The notes: generated by a model not told the origin, from the sequence alone. 64,000 nucleotides of DNA from Achatina immaculata (GCA_009760885.1 CM019696.1:43136221-43200220); one strand, 5' to 3'; shown: positions 12,576-24,031, counted from the stretch's first letter. A program made the numbers and translations.

Positions 12576-14054
12576 ACTAGCCGGTGTTGCTAGGGAAGTT
12601 ATTAATTATTTATACCGCGGAGGAGATTTGCGCTGGCCATGTTTCTCTCACGAACAACCTTTTGTTGCTTGCTCAAGGTGGGCTCACCTAAGAATTTATT
12701 TATTCTTGCTCCGGGAGGTCAAACTAAAAATGTTGTTTATAATCAGGTTTTGAATTAAAATAATGGTATACTGAATTTGTAAAAGGCTTTACTCTGTAAT
12801 GTGTAGACTGCCCCTGTGACTTGTTGATCGTGATCGAGAACGCAAGTCTCACTGGAAAGTGCAATCTTTTAAAGCTGAAAGGGAGATCCGTCGCACTGAG
12901 TGGTATCCGTCGGATAAAAGCTTGCTTCAGCCTCTAGCTTTCCTGTTAAGAAAGTCGTTTCAATTGCATTGCCCGTCATCTTCTTTACAAACAGCCTTGT
13001 ACCGTTGCAAAGTTTTGGCGGGCCGAGGTTCCGTAGTAAAATACATGGAGATCCCACATTATTACTCAACTGCTCTCATCCTCCCTCCCCCACGCCGATG
13101 GGTCTTGAACTTGGACGCAAACGGCATCAGAAGTGTCACTACTCGTCTCAGCGACGCCGAAAATTATGGATTCGACACTAATATCGCTCGTTATCGATTA
13201 CTTTTACATGTCACCCCGACCCACCCCACCCCTAGTTGTGCTCGCGGTGTCTTATCCCTCCCCCACCACCCTAGTATTTTTGTTCAGATTGTAAGTCGTA
13301 TGTGTTCCATGTTTGAAATTCTCGACGGTCGACGTTCCATAGTAAAATAAATGGAGATTCCACCTTATTTTTCACCACCTCTGATGTGAGGTGATGATGT
13401 GGGCTGAACTTGGACGTAAACGGCTTCGGGAGTGCCACTATTTATCTCAGAGACCCCAAAAACTATGGATTCGACACTAATATCGGGCGTTTTCGTTTAA
13501 TTTTACCTGTCACCGCCATCCCACCCCCACTTCTCTATCACTCGCCATGCCGATGGAGGCTGAACTTGAACTTAAACGGCATCGAGAGTGTCACTATTAA
13601 TTTCAGAGACCCCGAAAACTATGGATTCGACATTAATATCAGTCGTTTTCGATTATTTATTATGTTACGACCATCCCACCCCACACTTCTCTGTCCAGAT
13701 TGTAAGTCATATGTGTACCAAGTTTGATTGAAATTGCTCCAGGCTTTGCAGAGTTATGCTGGAACATTCAGAAGCTGAAGAATAAAAATTATTTAGATTT
13801 GTCATGGGAGACTACAAAACCTGCTCGTAGACTAGCGACGCTCTACTTCACGATTATCTCCCTTAGACCAATCTTTCTCCCTTGAATTTAGTGGATAGTA
13901 TGTCACTTCCTTCCCACCCGCATCCCTAGGGTGTTTGGGGTGTCTTAACCCCACAATACTTTTCTCCTGACTGCAAGTCATGTATGTACCAAGTTTGGTT
14001 GAAATTGCACCAGGCTTTCCAGAGTTATGCTGTAACAAACACACAGGCATAGAT
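12576..14054 (+). mobile_element. Interspersed element with internal ~160-bp repeats
   Basis: It begins actagccggtgttgctaggg and ends in a segment with accaagtttggttgaaattg followed by cacaca-like sequence. From general knowledge this head-and-tail style is common to interspersed repeats of many invertebrates; I cannot assign a superfamily. Inside, a segment containing gaaaactatggattcgacac is present three times (about 13090-13260, 13390-13540 and 13545-13700). The tail motif accaagttt...gagttatgctg occurs twice (about 13710 and 13985). Open frames through it share the repeated reading NYGFDTN, which reflects the DNA repeat and not a known domain. Confidence 0.6.
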
Positions 14055-15477
14055 CATCATCATCATCATCATCATCACCGACTGCCATTGGCTGTTATGC
14101 TTCTCCTGAGTACACGATCCTTCATGCAGGTCATCAGCTCAGTTGGTGATCTCCTCTCACACCATCCCGTCAGACTGTCCAGTATCATTTCTCTTGGTCT
14201 TCCTCTTGATCTTCTTCCTTCTGTTTTCCTGTTGTTATAATATGTTCAATGCCCCCTCTTCTCATTGCATGTCCTATAAAAGTACATTGTATCTGTTTTA
14301 TTTTTTTGGACAAGATTTTTTGTCTCTCCAGCTCTTTTCATGCATTCTTCATTAGTTATTTTTGCTGTCCAGGGATTTCCAACATTCTTCTAATAAACCA
14401 CATTTCTGCTGCTTCCAATGATTTTTGTGCAGACTTGCCTATTGTCCATGATTCACTTCCATATAACAAGATATGTACAATGTAACATTTTAGGACTCTT
14501 TCTTACATTCATTGATAAGGATGTGGTGGTTAATATGTTTCTCATTCTCTGAAATGCAGTCTTTGCTTGGCCTATTCTGTTCCTAATTTCTGTTCTGCGT
14601 TTCCCATCTGAAGTTATTACTGCTCCAAGGTATTTGAATTTCTGCACCTGCTTTAGAATGGTTCCGTTTAATTTAATACTGCATGCTGGTGGATTCTGTT
14701 TCTTAGATATAACCATAGTCGTCTCTGTCTTTTTGATGTTCACAGTAAGGCCTTTCTGTTCACTTTCTTTGGCGACTTTATCCACGAGATTTTGCAGGTT
14801 TTGTTGGTTCTCAGCTATCAGTACTGTGTCGTCAGCACACCGAAGGTTGTTAATATTGTATCCTCCAATTTTTATGCCTGGTTCTGTGATGATCGTTCTT
14901 AGAATATTCTCGCTGTACAGAGAAAAAAGGTCTAGAGATAGTACACATCCTTGTCGCACCCCTTGTTTTATAGGTTGATATTTTCCAGTTCTATTTTCAG
15001 CTCGAACTGCTGCTTCTTGCTACCAGTATAGATGTTTTACAATCCTCAGGTCTTTGCCGTCTATATTGATGTTTTCAAGCATTTTAATAATTTCATTATG
15101 TTTCACTTTGTCAAATACATTGGTGTAATCAATGAAGCATAAGTAGAGATCTTTCTGTACTTCTAAAGCTCTTTCTGTTAGTGTTTGTAAAGCATAAATG
15201 GTATTGTGTGTTCCCTTTCCTTCACCAAATCCAAACTGTTCATCTCCTATTTCCATTTGATCTTTTTCCTTGTTCTTCTCATAATGATTCTCAGAAGTAG
15301 CTTCGTTATGTGACATGAGAGGTTGATAGTCCAGTAGTCATCATATTCTTTTGGATCTGGTTTCTTTGGTAGCGGATTTAACTAGATCAGTGGGCATATA
15401 ACCACTGTTGTAAATGTCATTCAGTAACTTGCTTATTACTTTTATTGCTATCTAGCGCCTCTATTTCTTCTATTGAA
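14055..15477 (-). mobile_element. 5'-truncated RTE-like LINE with (GAT)n tail
   Basis: On the minus strand this is the 3' part of a non-LTR retrotransposon. Its 3' end is a (GAT)n tail (atc repeats at about 14056-14079 on the plus strand), adjoining the interspersed element on the left. The right end at about 15477 abuts the resumed ~47-bp repeat and marks 5' truncation. The encoded protein resembles the RTE clade (BovB-like), but its tail and sequence differ from the TGAA-tailed RTE-like copies elsewhere in this window, so it is a separate family. Confidence 0.85.
14453..15316 (-). pseudogene. RTE-like reverse transcriptase remnant
   Basis: Reverse transcriptase of a LINE, which would copy element RNA at a nicked target. 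The upstream part (15020-15316) contains EQFGFGEGKGTHN and LCFIDYTNVFDKV, the fingers and the first catalytic aspartate. It is joined in frame through one TAG (about 15018) to a part with KQGVRQGCVLSLDLFSLY and the catalytic CADD box (usual YADD) in NNLRCADDTVLIAE, followed by the thumb motif FKYLGAVITSDG. Endonuclease and the 5' half are missing. The stop and truncation make it non-functional. Confidence 0.85.
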
Positions 15478-15540
15478 AAAACTAGAATCTTGACCTTTAT
15501 ATATAATAACATGATGAAGAAAAAACTAGAAACTTCAACG
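15478..15540. repeat. Right half of the split ~47-bp repeat
   Basis: Resumes the unit seen at 12480-12575 (aaaactag, cttgacc, tataataacatgatgaag). Confidence 0.7.
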
Positions 15541-15634
15541 AAGTCATTGAGTTTCCATGAGCTGCACGGTGAAATAAATTTCTATTTTCTATATTTTCAA
15601 GTATAACATTTTGTTCAGGTCTACAACCCGAGTG

Positions 15635-15893
15635 CCAGTAGCTTGTTTGTGTGTATTTATTTATGTTAATTAACAAAATACACCACAATGACAGATACAG
15701 TAGCTTGTTTGTGTGTATTTATTTATGTTAATTAACAAAATACACCACAATGACAGATACAGTAGCTTGTTTGTGTGTATTTATTTATGTTAATTAACAA
15801 AATACACCACAATGACAGATACAGTAGCTTGTTTGTGTGTATTTATTTATGTTAATTAACAAAATACACCACAATGACAGATACAGTATTACA
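15635..15893. repeat. 62-bp tandem repeat, four copies
   Basis: Four essentially identical 62-bp units containing gtagcttgtttgtgtgtatt and taattaacaaaatacacc. The lack of divergence suggests a recent expansion. Confidence 0.95.
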
Positions 15894-16014
15894 TTTTGCT
15901 TTTCATCAGTTCGTAAGATATACAAGCACATCAGTTCCCTTACATCATTCATCACCACAAACTTCTCTGTGTAGTCAGATAAATTCAGATATGGTTTACT
16001 CAGAACATTCTAAC
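15894..16014. other. Spacer between arrays
   Basis: Unique-looking sequence with no visible feature. Confidence 0.5.
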
Positions 16015-16980
16015 AAATAAGTACTCTATGTTTTTTCTTATAGTTTATCCAGAACTTCCTAACATACAGAGAGAAGTCCATATTTTCATATTCTCTTATA
16101 GTTTACCCAGAACTTCCTAACATACAGAGAGAAGTCCATATTTTTCATATTCTCTTATAGTTTACCCAGAACTTCCTAACATACAGAGAGAAGTGCATAT
16201 TTTTCATATTCTCTTATAGTTTACCCAGAACTTCTTAACATACAGAGAGAAGTCCATATTTTTCATATTCTCTTATAGTTTACCCAGAACTTCCTAACAT
16301 ACAGAGAGAAGCCCATATTTTTCATATTCTCTTATAGTTTACCCAGAACTTCCTAACATACAGAGAGAAGTACATATTTTTCATATTCTCTTATAGTTTA
16401 CCCAGAACTTCCTAACATACAGAGAGAAGTCCATATTTTTCATATTCTCTTATAGTTTACCCAGAACTTCCTAACATACAGAGAGAAGTCCATATTTTTC
16501 ATATTCTCTTATAGTTTACCCAGAACTTCCTAACATACAGAGAGAAGTACATATTTTTCATATTCTCTTATAGTTTACCCAGAACTTCCTAACATACAGA
16601 GAGAAGTACATTTTTCATATTCTCTTATAGTTTACCCAGAACTTCCTAACATACAGAGAGAAGTCCATATTTTTCATATTCTCTTATAGTTTACCCAGAA
16701 CTTCCTAACATACAGAGAGAAGTACATATTTTTCATATTCTCTTATAGTTTACCCAGAACTTCCTAACATACAGAGAGAAGTACATATTTTTCATATTCT
16801 CTTATAGTTTACCCAGAACTTCCTAACATACAGAGAGAAGTACATATTTTTCATATTCTCTTATAGTTTACCCAGAACTTCCTAACATACAGAGAGAAGT
16901 ACATATTTTTCATATTCTCTTATAGTTTACCCAGAACTTCCTAACATACAGAGAGAAGTACATATTTTTCATATTCTCTT
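16015..16980. repeat. 59-bp minisatellite
   Basis: About 16 copies of a 59-bp unit with the core cttatagtttacccagaact. Copies differ mainly at gaagtccat / gaagtacat / gaagcccat, so the array is young and homogeneous. Confidence 0.96.
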
Positions 16981-17054
16981 GCTTGTAGCCCCTTCTTCCT
17001 CACCCAAATAAACATATTACCTCTAATGAAATGTCATGTTTTTGTTTCTTCTCA

Positions 17055-17280
17055 TATTGTACAGATCTTGACAGATCTTGACAGATCTTGACAAACCTGT
17101 AATGTGTACTATTCTTCTGCAGCCCATAAAATGTTAAGTTAACAAGCACCTTTATGTTACAATAACAGCACTGTGTAGTTACATTCTGATGTTACAGTAA
17201 CAGTACTGTGTGGTTACAGATTGATGTTACAGTAAAGTAACAGAACTCAGTACTGTATGGTTACATCTTATAAATAAAAA
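17055..17280. repeat. Short imperfect repeats
   Basis: Three copies of acagatcttg are followed by imperfect repeats of a unit with gttacagtaacagtactgtg. Confidence 0.7.
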
Positions 17281-17367
17281 GTAATAAAGAAAGCAGTTTA
17301 AGACATGAGAGAACTAATGAGACCAGAGAATTACCTGAGACTTAGACTAGGAACTTAGGTTGTACGA

Positions 17368-17619
17368 GCAACCAGGAGAGAACAGCGCACAACCAGGAGA
17401 GAACAGCGCACAACCAGGAGAGAACAGCGCACAACCAGGAGAGAACAGCGCACAACCAGGAGAGAACAGCGCACAACCAGGAGAGAACAGCGCACAACCA
17501 GGAGAGAACAGCGCACAACCAGGAGAGAACAGCGCACAACCAGGAGAGAACAGCGCACAACCAGGAGAGAACAGCGCACAACCAGGAGAGAACAGTGCAC
17601 AACCAGGAGAGAACAGCGC
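17368..17619. repeat. 21-bp minisatellite, 12 copies
   Basis: Twelve copies of a 21-bp unit (core aaccaggagagaacagcgca) with a single C-to-T change near the right end. The unit is a multiple of three and lacks stops in most frames, so open frames of 86-102 codons appear on both strands, e.g. repeats of AQPGENS. There is no upstream gene structure, so I do not annotate a protein. Confidence 0.97.
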
Positions 17620-17659
17620 ATTTATCAGCATTGGGGCCCAGGACTGGCTAGTGTTACAT

Positions 17660-18565
17660 GACTGTTAAACGTACATGTTTAACATTTGCTAGCATTACGT
17701 CACCGTTAGACCTACTTGTCTAGCACCTGATAGCATTACGTGACCGTTAGACCTACTTGTCTAGCACCTGATAGCATTACGTCACCTTTAGACCTACTTG
17801 TCTAGCACTTGATAGCATTACGTCACCTTTAGACCTACTTGTCTAGCACTTGATAGCATTACGTCACCTTTAGACCTACTTGTCTAGCACTTGATAGCAT
17901 TACGTGACCGTTAGACCTACTTGTCTAGCACCTGATAGCATTACGTGACCGTTAGACCTACTTGTCTAGCACTTGATAGCATTACGTGACCGTTAGACCT
18001 ACAAAAAAATGCTTATCAGGAAACTGAGCCCATGAAGGTTGGGGATGAAAGCCAGCCACTGGAAGTCCAAAGCCCGACTGCAGACCTCCTAAGATGGACA
18101 CCACAGGGGAACAGAAGTAAGGGTAGACCAAAAGAGACATGGAGAAGAACAACAGAAAGGATGTTGAGCAATAGAGGGCTCACCTGGGCAAGAGCAGAAA
18201 AAAAGGCGAAGGACAGGCATTTGTAGAAAACCCTTGCGGAAGCCCCATGTGCCCTGGGCACTTAAGGTTCAGAGAGAGAGAGAGAGAGACCTACGTGTCT
18301 AGCACTTGATAGAATTACGTGACCGTTAGACCTACTTGTCTAGCACTTGATAGCATTACGTGACCGTTATTGTTAGGCTTGCTAGTCTAGCATTCGCTAG
18401 CTTTACGTGACCTTAAGACTTACTTGTCTAGCACTTGGTAGCTTTACGTGACCTTAAGACTTACTTGTCTAGCACTTGGTAGCTTTACGTGACCTTAAGA
18501 CTTACTTGTCTAGCACTTGGTAGCTTTACGTGACCTTAAGACTTACTTGTCTAGCACTCGCTATA
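17660..18565. repeat. 41-bp minisatellite, split by a LINE fragment
   Basis: A 41-bp unit with the core gacctacttgtctagcacct lies on both sides of the insertion at 18003-18286. Right of it, from about 18400, a distinct variant (accttaagacttacttgtct, agcacttggtagc) forms its own homogeneous block. Confidence 0.94.
18003..18286 (+). mobile_element. LINE 3' fragment with target-site duplication
   Basis: A 5'-truncated non-LTR element inserted in the 41-bp array. The 8-bp sequence agacctac occurs at 17995-18002 and again at 18287-18294, a target-site duplication. The element ends in a (GA)n tail that blends into the duplication. It encodes the C-terminus of a LINE ORF2: RWTPQGNRSKGRPKETWRR followed by LTWARAEKKAKDR. 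That arrangement is typical of LINE C-termini and related in style to the family at 50.78-52.99 kb. No catalytic domain remains. Confidence 0.85.
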
Positions 18566-18687
18566 AAATACTCGTAGTATTCCGTTTCCCTATGGTTTAC
18601 AGAATACTGTCCTGCCAATACGGCAGTAGAAAAGATGTATCTGTTGACTTTAAAGGTCTATAAAAACAACTATTAATAAAAGTTAGT

Positions 18688-18689
<2 letters not shown>

Positions 18690-18742
<53 letters not shown>
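18690..18742. repeat. (TC)n microsatellite
   Basis: About 26 uninterrupted TC dinucleotides. Confidence 0.98.
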
Positions 18743-18745
<3 letters not shown>

Positions 18746-19540
18746 ACCAAGTTAGACAGATTGATCTTAGAGACAAGGATTTGTGTTCTGTGATACACTC
18801 AGAGAACAACACACCCAGGCACACTCCTTCTTCCCCTGGACAACAACAGAACATCTGGACTCCATAATTCAAGCTTACAACACAACAGTAACTCAAACGT
18901 AGGAACAGTCAAGAGTGTAGTTCACATTCCATAGACAACAAATTTATTGATGCAGAAGATGTGGATGATGGATATGAAGATGGTAGGAAAAACTGCTGTC
19001 TTACAGCAATGACAAAAAAGTGTAACATGAAAAACTTCCCGGGCACGCAGTTCATGTGTGTAGATGTGTGTATCTGTATTTATATCGAACGACTTTGGAA
19101 GAGACGCACAGAAAGTAGGTTTACGAGAAGATGAACAATTGAGACGGGCAAGAAAGAGGTTCCAGAAATGTATGCACGAAAGTTTTTCTTCCCTTGGGCG
19201 TTCGAAATAGTAGAATGTAGACTGTTCTTTGTAGGACATTTGTCATTTTTAAGACAGTTTCTTCTGAATTCAGTTTTTGAGAGAGTATGTGGTATTGTCT
19301 GTAGAAAGAAGCAAATATGTCTTTCAACATTCTGTCTTGTGAGAGGTCTTCCCACTATTTCATGTATTTGTGAAATTCCATCAATCTTTCCACGCCACTT
19401 CCAGTTGGCAACATCCACCAACAAATGTGGTTTCATACAAAAATCTGTTCTATTACAATATCCGGAGTTAGGTGATTATTGACTTATGTTGTGTGTCGCA
19501 ACTGTGGAGTTGGAATGGTCAGTTAATTTTAATTATATAG
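18743..19540. other. Unassigned sequence, weak minus-strand open frames
   Basis: Mixed-composition sequence with overlapping minus-strand open frames up to 118 codons (19080-19436). I recognise no domain in them. The region could be intergenic, intronic or an old element. Confidence 0.45.
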
Positions 19541-19550
19541 CTCCCAAGTT

Positions 19551-19800
19551 GTGTATGAACTCTGTTTTGATCCTGGGAAGATGAGCTGCGTCGAGCATAT
19601 CAATATAACGAAGAGAGGCAAGTGTAACAACTTCATGATGTCATGGAAGTTCCCCAACACGTTCATGGCACACTACAACCGTCAGTATAAAGAGAAACAC
19701 TATTTTACTGGTACAGACAGACCAGATACAAGTCAAAATTTGTTTACAGTGCCAACTGACCGTGCAAAGAAAATCTTCTTCTTTATATGTCCCCGTCAAT
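19551..19800 (+). other. Candidate coding remnant of unknown family
   Basis: An open frame starting near 19551 reads as ordinary protein for about 75 residues, with MSCVEHINITKRGKCNNF and MMSWKFPNTFMAHYNRQYK, before it runs into a TG microsatellite and CA-rich DNA. The cysteine-then-tryptophan pattern with WKFP loosely recalls an extracellular beta-sandwich domain such as fibronectin type III. That is only a resemblance. The 390-codon length of the whole frame is inflated by repeats. It may be a real exon, a decayed exon or chance. Confidence 0.3.
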
Positions 19801-19842
19801 ACTTTGATACAGTTTCACTTTTCCTGCGCGTCTTTTCATTCA

Positions 19843-19848
19843 TGTGTG

Positions 19849-19887
<39 letters not shown>

Positions 19888-21385
19888 GCTGTTTCTCACT
19901 TTCACACCCGCATACTCACACATTTATTAACATACAATCAAACACAAATACACATATTCATACATACACTCACACACATGCTCACACACACATGCTCACA
20001 CATGCTCACACACACATGCTCAAACACACATCCTCACATCCTCACACATGCTCACACACATCCTCACACATGCTCAGACACATCCTCACGCATGCTCCCA
20101 CATCCTCACACATCCTCACACATGATCACACACATCATCACACATGCTCACACACATGCTCACACATCCTCACACATGCTCACACACACATGCTAACATA
20201 TGCTCACACACATATCCTCACACATGCTCACACATCCTCAGACATGCTCACACATGCTTACACACATCCTCACACATGCTCACACAATCCTCACACATGC
20301 TCACACACACATCCTCACACATGTTCACACACACATCCTCACATATGCTCACACATCCTCAGACATGCTCACACATGCTCACACACATCCTCACACATGC
20401 TCACACAATCCTCACACATGTTCACACACACATCCTCACACATGCTCACACAATCCTCACACATGCTCACACACACATCCTCACACATGCTCACACACAT
20501 CCTCACACATGCTCACTTCTCACACATGCTCACACATGCTCACACATGCTCACACACACATGCTCACACATGCTCACACACATCCTCACACATGTTCACA
20601 CACATCCTCACACATGCTCACACATGCTCACACACACACATCCTCACACATGCTCACACACACATCCTCACACATGCTCACACACACATCCTCACGCATG
20701 CTCACGCACATGCTTACGCATAAATGCTCACACACATGCTCACATACACGCTCACACATACATGCTCACACACATGCTCACATACACGCTCATACATAAA
20801 TGCTCACACATAAATGCTCACAGACATACTCACATACATTCTCACACATAAATGCTCACACACATGCTCACATACATGCTCACACATAAATGCTCACACA
20901 TAAATGCTCACACACATACTCACATAAATGCTCACACACATACTCACATGCACGCTCACACATGCTTGCTCACACACATGCTCACATACTGCTCACACAC
21001 ATGCTCACATACACAAGCTCACACACATGCTCACATACACGCTCACACATACATGCTCACACACATGCTCACATACTGCTCACACACATTCTCACACATA
21101 AATGCTTACACACATGCTCACATACATGCTAACACATAAATGCTCACATACACATGCTCACGCACACAAGCTCACACACATCGTCACATACATACTCGCA
21201 CACACATGCTCACACATACATTCTCTCAAACATCCTCACATACATGCTCACACATACATGCTCAAACACACATACCCACATACACATCCTCACACACATA
21301 CTTACACACATGCACACACACATGCCCACGCATATGCTCACACACAATCTCACACAACGTCACACACACATACACACACAGGTCT
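19843..21385. repeat. (TG)n then 1.5-kb CA-rich array
   Basis: A TG microsatellite (about 19843-19885) is followed by some 1.45 kb of CA-rich DNA built from words such as cacacatgctcacacacatc. Variants with catcctc dominate on the left and with cataaatgctc and catacacgctc on the right. Long His/Thr-rich open frames in three frames are artefacts. Confidence 0.95.
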
Positions 21386-21434
21386 AGTGTTTTTGAAATC
21401 TCGTCTCCGTCAGCTACTCAGTCTGAACACTATA

Positions 21435-21635
21435 GGCCAGGTGCTATTGTAGCCAGGTGCTATTGTAGCCAGGTGCTGTTGTAGCCAAGTGCTGTTGTAG
21501 CTAGGTGCTGTTTAGCCAGGTGCTGTTGTAGCCAGGTGCTGTTGTAGCCAGATGCTTTTGTAGCTAGGTGCTGTTGTAGCCAGGTCCTGTTGCAGCTAGG
21601 TGCTGTTGTAGCTAGATGCTGTTGTAGCCAGGTGC
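21435..21635. repeat. 16-bp minisatellite
   Basis: About 12-13 copies of a 16-bp unit, gtgctgttgtagccag, with a few one-base variants (gtagctag). Confidence 0.93.
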
Positions 21636-22019
21636 GCTATGCTCTGCTGACGTCTTCACTTTCCAGCACTTGTTCCGCGTATCGTACTTGCAGACTAACG
21701 GGCTAACGACCGGGTCGACTGGAGGCTTGTGCTTTCTGTATATTTCTGACCTGTTTTTTATTCAGTAATATTCTAGTATCATTGGCGCGTTCTGTCCATG
21801 TTGTGTCAGTGGCACATTTTGTCATTGATACCTCCTATCATTGGCGCGTTCTGTTAGTGACACGTTCTGTTACAGACACGTTCTCTTATTGACAAGTTCT
21901 CTTATAGGCACGTTCTGTTATGGGCAAGTTCTGTCACACAAAAAGCATACACGAGATAATCACATCTAGAAAGGGGGGTGTAGAGGTAGCGACTGAGTCT
22001 GCTCGCCAAAAGTGAAACA
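21636..22019. other. Spacer with short degenerate repeats
   Basis: Between about 21780 and 21930 words such as cattggcgcgttctgt and gacacgttctgttac recur irregularly. Nothing else is visible. Confidence 0.55.
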
Positions 22020-22020
22020 C

Positions 22021-22073
<53 letters not shown>

Positions 22074-22145
22074 AAGACAGACAGAAAGACAGACAGAGAG
22101 AGAGACAAAGAGAAAGACAGAGAGAGAGAGAGAGAAAGACAGAGC
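22020..22145. repeat. (CAGA)n/(GA)n microsatellite
   Basis: CAGA tetranucleotides pass into interrupted GA dinucleotides. The minus-strand Ser/Leu-rich frame over it is an artefact. Confidence 0.95.
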
Positions 22146-22789
22146 TGTAAGTTCCTTCTTGTAGAATGTGGAAACAATGTTTCGGTCTGCCCCATCCCTT
22201 CTTTAAATTTCATTTCTGAATTTTAATGGAGGTATTAACCCTGGACAAGTGCCAGCCAAGAGAAACTGGGCTCCTGGTTTACAATTAGTTACCTGAAATG
22301 TGGTTATCAAGTGCACGTGTACTAGTTTATGGGAGTCATCCCCGTGCAGAGTGTGTGGGGGAGGGGTGGGGGTACGGAGGGGAGAGTCACGTGATCGTGT
22401 ATACCTGAATGTTGGTTAGTTTCAAGGAAATTACTTTAAGGCAGGGAACAACATATTTATACATTAGATTTTAAAAGCATAAACTGAACAGTTTTGTATG
22501 TATCTACAAGTATATACTGTATATAAATATAGATTCATCTTATAAACTATTTTCCTCGAGAAATGATTTGCAGAATTCTTTAGCTTTGCTTTAATCTTCC
22601 TGTCCTAAACTCAAACAGTGACATAGGTTGTACAAGGTGTGTTCGAAATAAGTATAGAGTCATTGTTTGTACAAGGTGTGTTCAAAATAAATATAGAGCA
22701 ACTTTAGCTCTAAGAACTGAAGTGCTCATTTGACAACATTGTAATCCATGTCACCTTCAGTGTAATCCTGTCTACTGGTCATACACAGA
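22146..22789. other. Unassigned sequence with a duplicated transposon-end-like motif
   Basis: Two nearby copies of tgtacaaggtgtgttc followed by aaataa and atatagag-like sequence occur at about 22629 and 22668. The motif resembles the terminal sequence of some mariner-like elements, but I see no matching inverted copy and no transposase. The rest is featureless. Confidence 0.35.
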
Positions 22790-23020
22790 TATGACTGTTT
22801 CTTCCTGCGACATACTTTCTGCCATGACCAGCAGTTCGCTTGTCACATTCATCACATTGTTCTACATTCTGTCATGGCCAGCAGCTCTCTTGTCACATTC
22901 ATCACGTTGTTCTACCTTCTGCCATAGGCCAGTAGTTCTCTTGTCACATTCATCACATTCTCTACCTTCTATCATGGCCAGCAACTCTCTTGTCACATTC
23001 ATCACATTGTTCTGATGTTC
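22790..23020. repeat. 50-bp repeat, four to five copies
   Basis: Imperfect 50-bp units containing tcttgtcacattcatcacat and ctgtcatggccagcag. Confidence 0.88.
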
Positions 23021-23394
23021 TTGTGAAAGTTTCCACGAGCAAGTGTCCCAGCAGACAGCTTCTGGCCAGGAGTCTGTGACTGATGTTCAGTCAGGAAAGC
23101 GTCAGATCTCATAGACGCGGCGCATCTGAAGTGACATATGACACATTAATGTGACTTGTTGCTGTGACATGTGGCATTGCCGCTAGTGTAGCAGATAATA
23201 TGATATCCTTTGTCTATTTAACAATATACAGCTGATCTGTTCTCCAGCTTGCTTAGTCTCTAGCCAGGTTAACGGAACTGAACACATATTTTCTGTCAGC
23301 CTCTGCTGTTATCTAACCTATTTCAGACATTCCTATTTTTTGTCTCCTCCTTCTCAACTTAAATACTTTGATAATGTTGGCAATGATGCTGGTA
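23021..23394. other. Unassigned sequence
   Basis: No repeats, coding domains or RNA genes are recognisable. Confidence 0.5.
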
Positions 23395-23720
23395 ATAATG
23401 GTGGTGTTGATGTTGTTAAGGAAAGTGGTGTTGATATTGTTAAGAAAAGTGGTGTTGATATTGTTAAGGAGAGTGGTGTTGATATTGTTAAGAAAAGTGG
23501 TGTTGATATTGTTAAGGAGAGTGGTGTTGATATTGTTAAGAAAAGTGGTGTTGATATTGTTAAGAAAAGTGGTGTTGATATTGTTAAGAAAAGTGGTGTT
23601 GATATTGTTAAGGAAAGTGGTGTTGGTATTGTTAAGGAAAGTGGTGTTGACATTGTTAAGAAAAGTGGTGTTGATATTGTTAAGGAAAGTGGTGCTGATG
23701 TTGCTAAGAATATTGATATA
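23395..23720. repeat. 24-bp minisatellite
   Basis: About 13 copies of a 24-bp unit, core gtggtgttgatattgttaag followed by aaaa or gaga. Being a multiple of three, it gives open frames on both strands (e.g. repeats of SGVDIVKK). No gene context supports a protein. Confidence 0.95.
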
Positions 23721-24031
23721 AATGCCCTAACTGATATTAATAATAAATGTGGTAATGATGTTAGGAATGCTGTTTTAGTGGTGTTGTTAATATACGCAGT
23801 AATGATGTTAGGAATGCTGTTTGTAGTGGTGTTGTTAATATACACAGTAATGATGTTAGGAATGCTGTTTGTAGTGATGTTGGTAATATACCAGTAATGA
23901 TGTTAAGAATGTTGTTTTCAGTGATTCATTCATTTGTATGTTCCTTGCGGAACTTTACCTCCCTAACAGCACTCCTGTAGGCCTTTCGGTTGTGAGCAAG
24001 ATGCCCTGCTGCTGCTGCGTCCATTTGCAGA

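Noticed and set aside
12859..13350. 163-codon frame with repeated NYGFDTN as a repeat protein
   Set aside because: The similarity is at DNA level, extends outside the frame, and the copies lie in different frames. It is part of an interspersed element.
15635..16980. Regular direct repeats considered as a CRISPR array
   Set aside because: Units abut without unique spacers, no cas genes are present, and the context is an animal genome.
19551..20723. 390-codon open frame, His/Thr/Ser-rich
   Set aside because: Most of its length is the CA-rich array. Three overlapping frames are open in the same way, so only the first ~75 residues merit attention.
23340..23897. 185-codon frame with SGVDIVKK repeats
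   Set aside because: It is produced by a 24-bp minisatellite that is open on both strands. No start context or flanking exons are visible.
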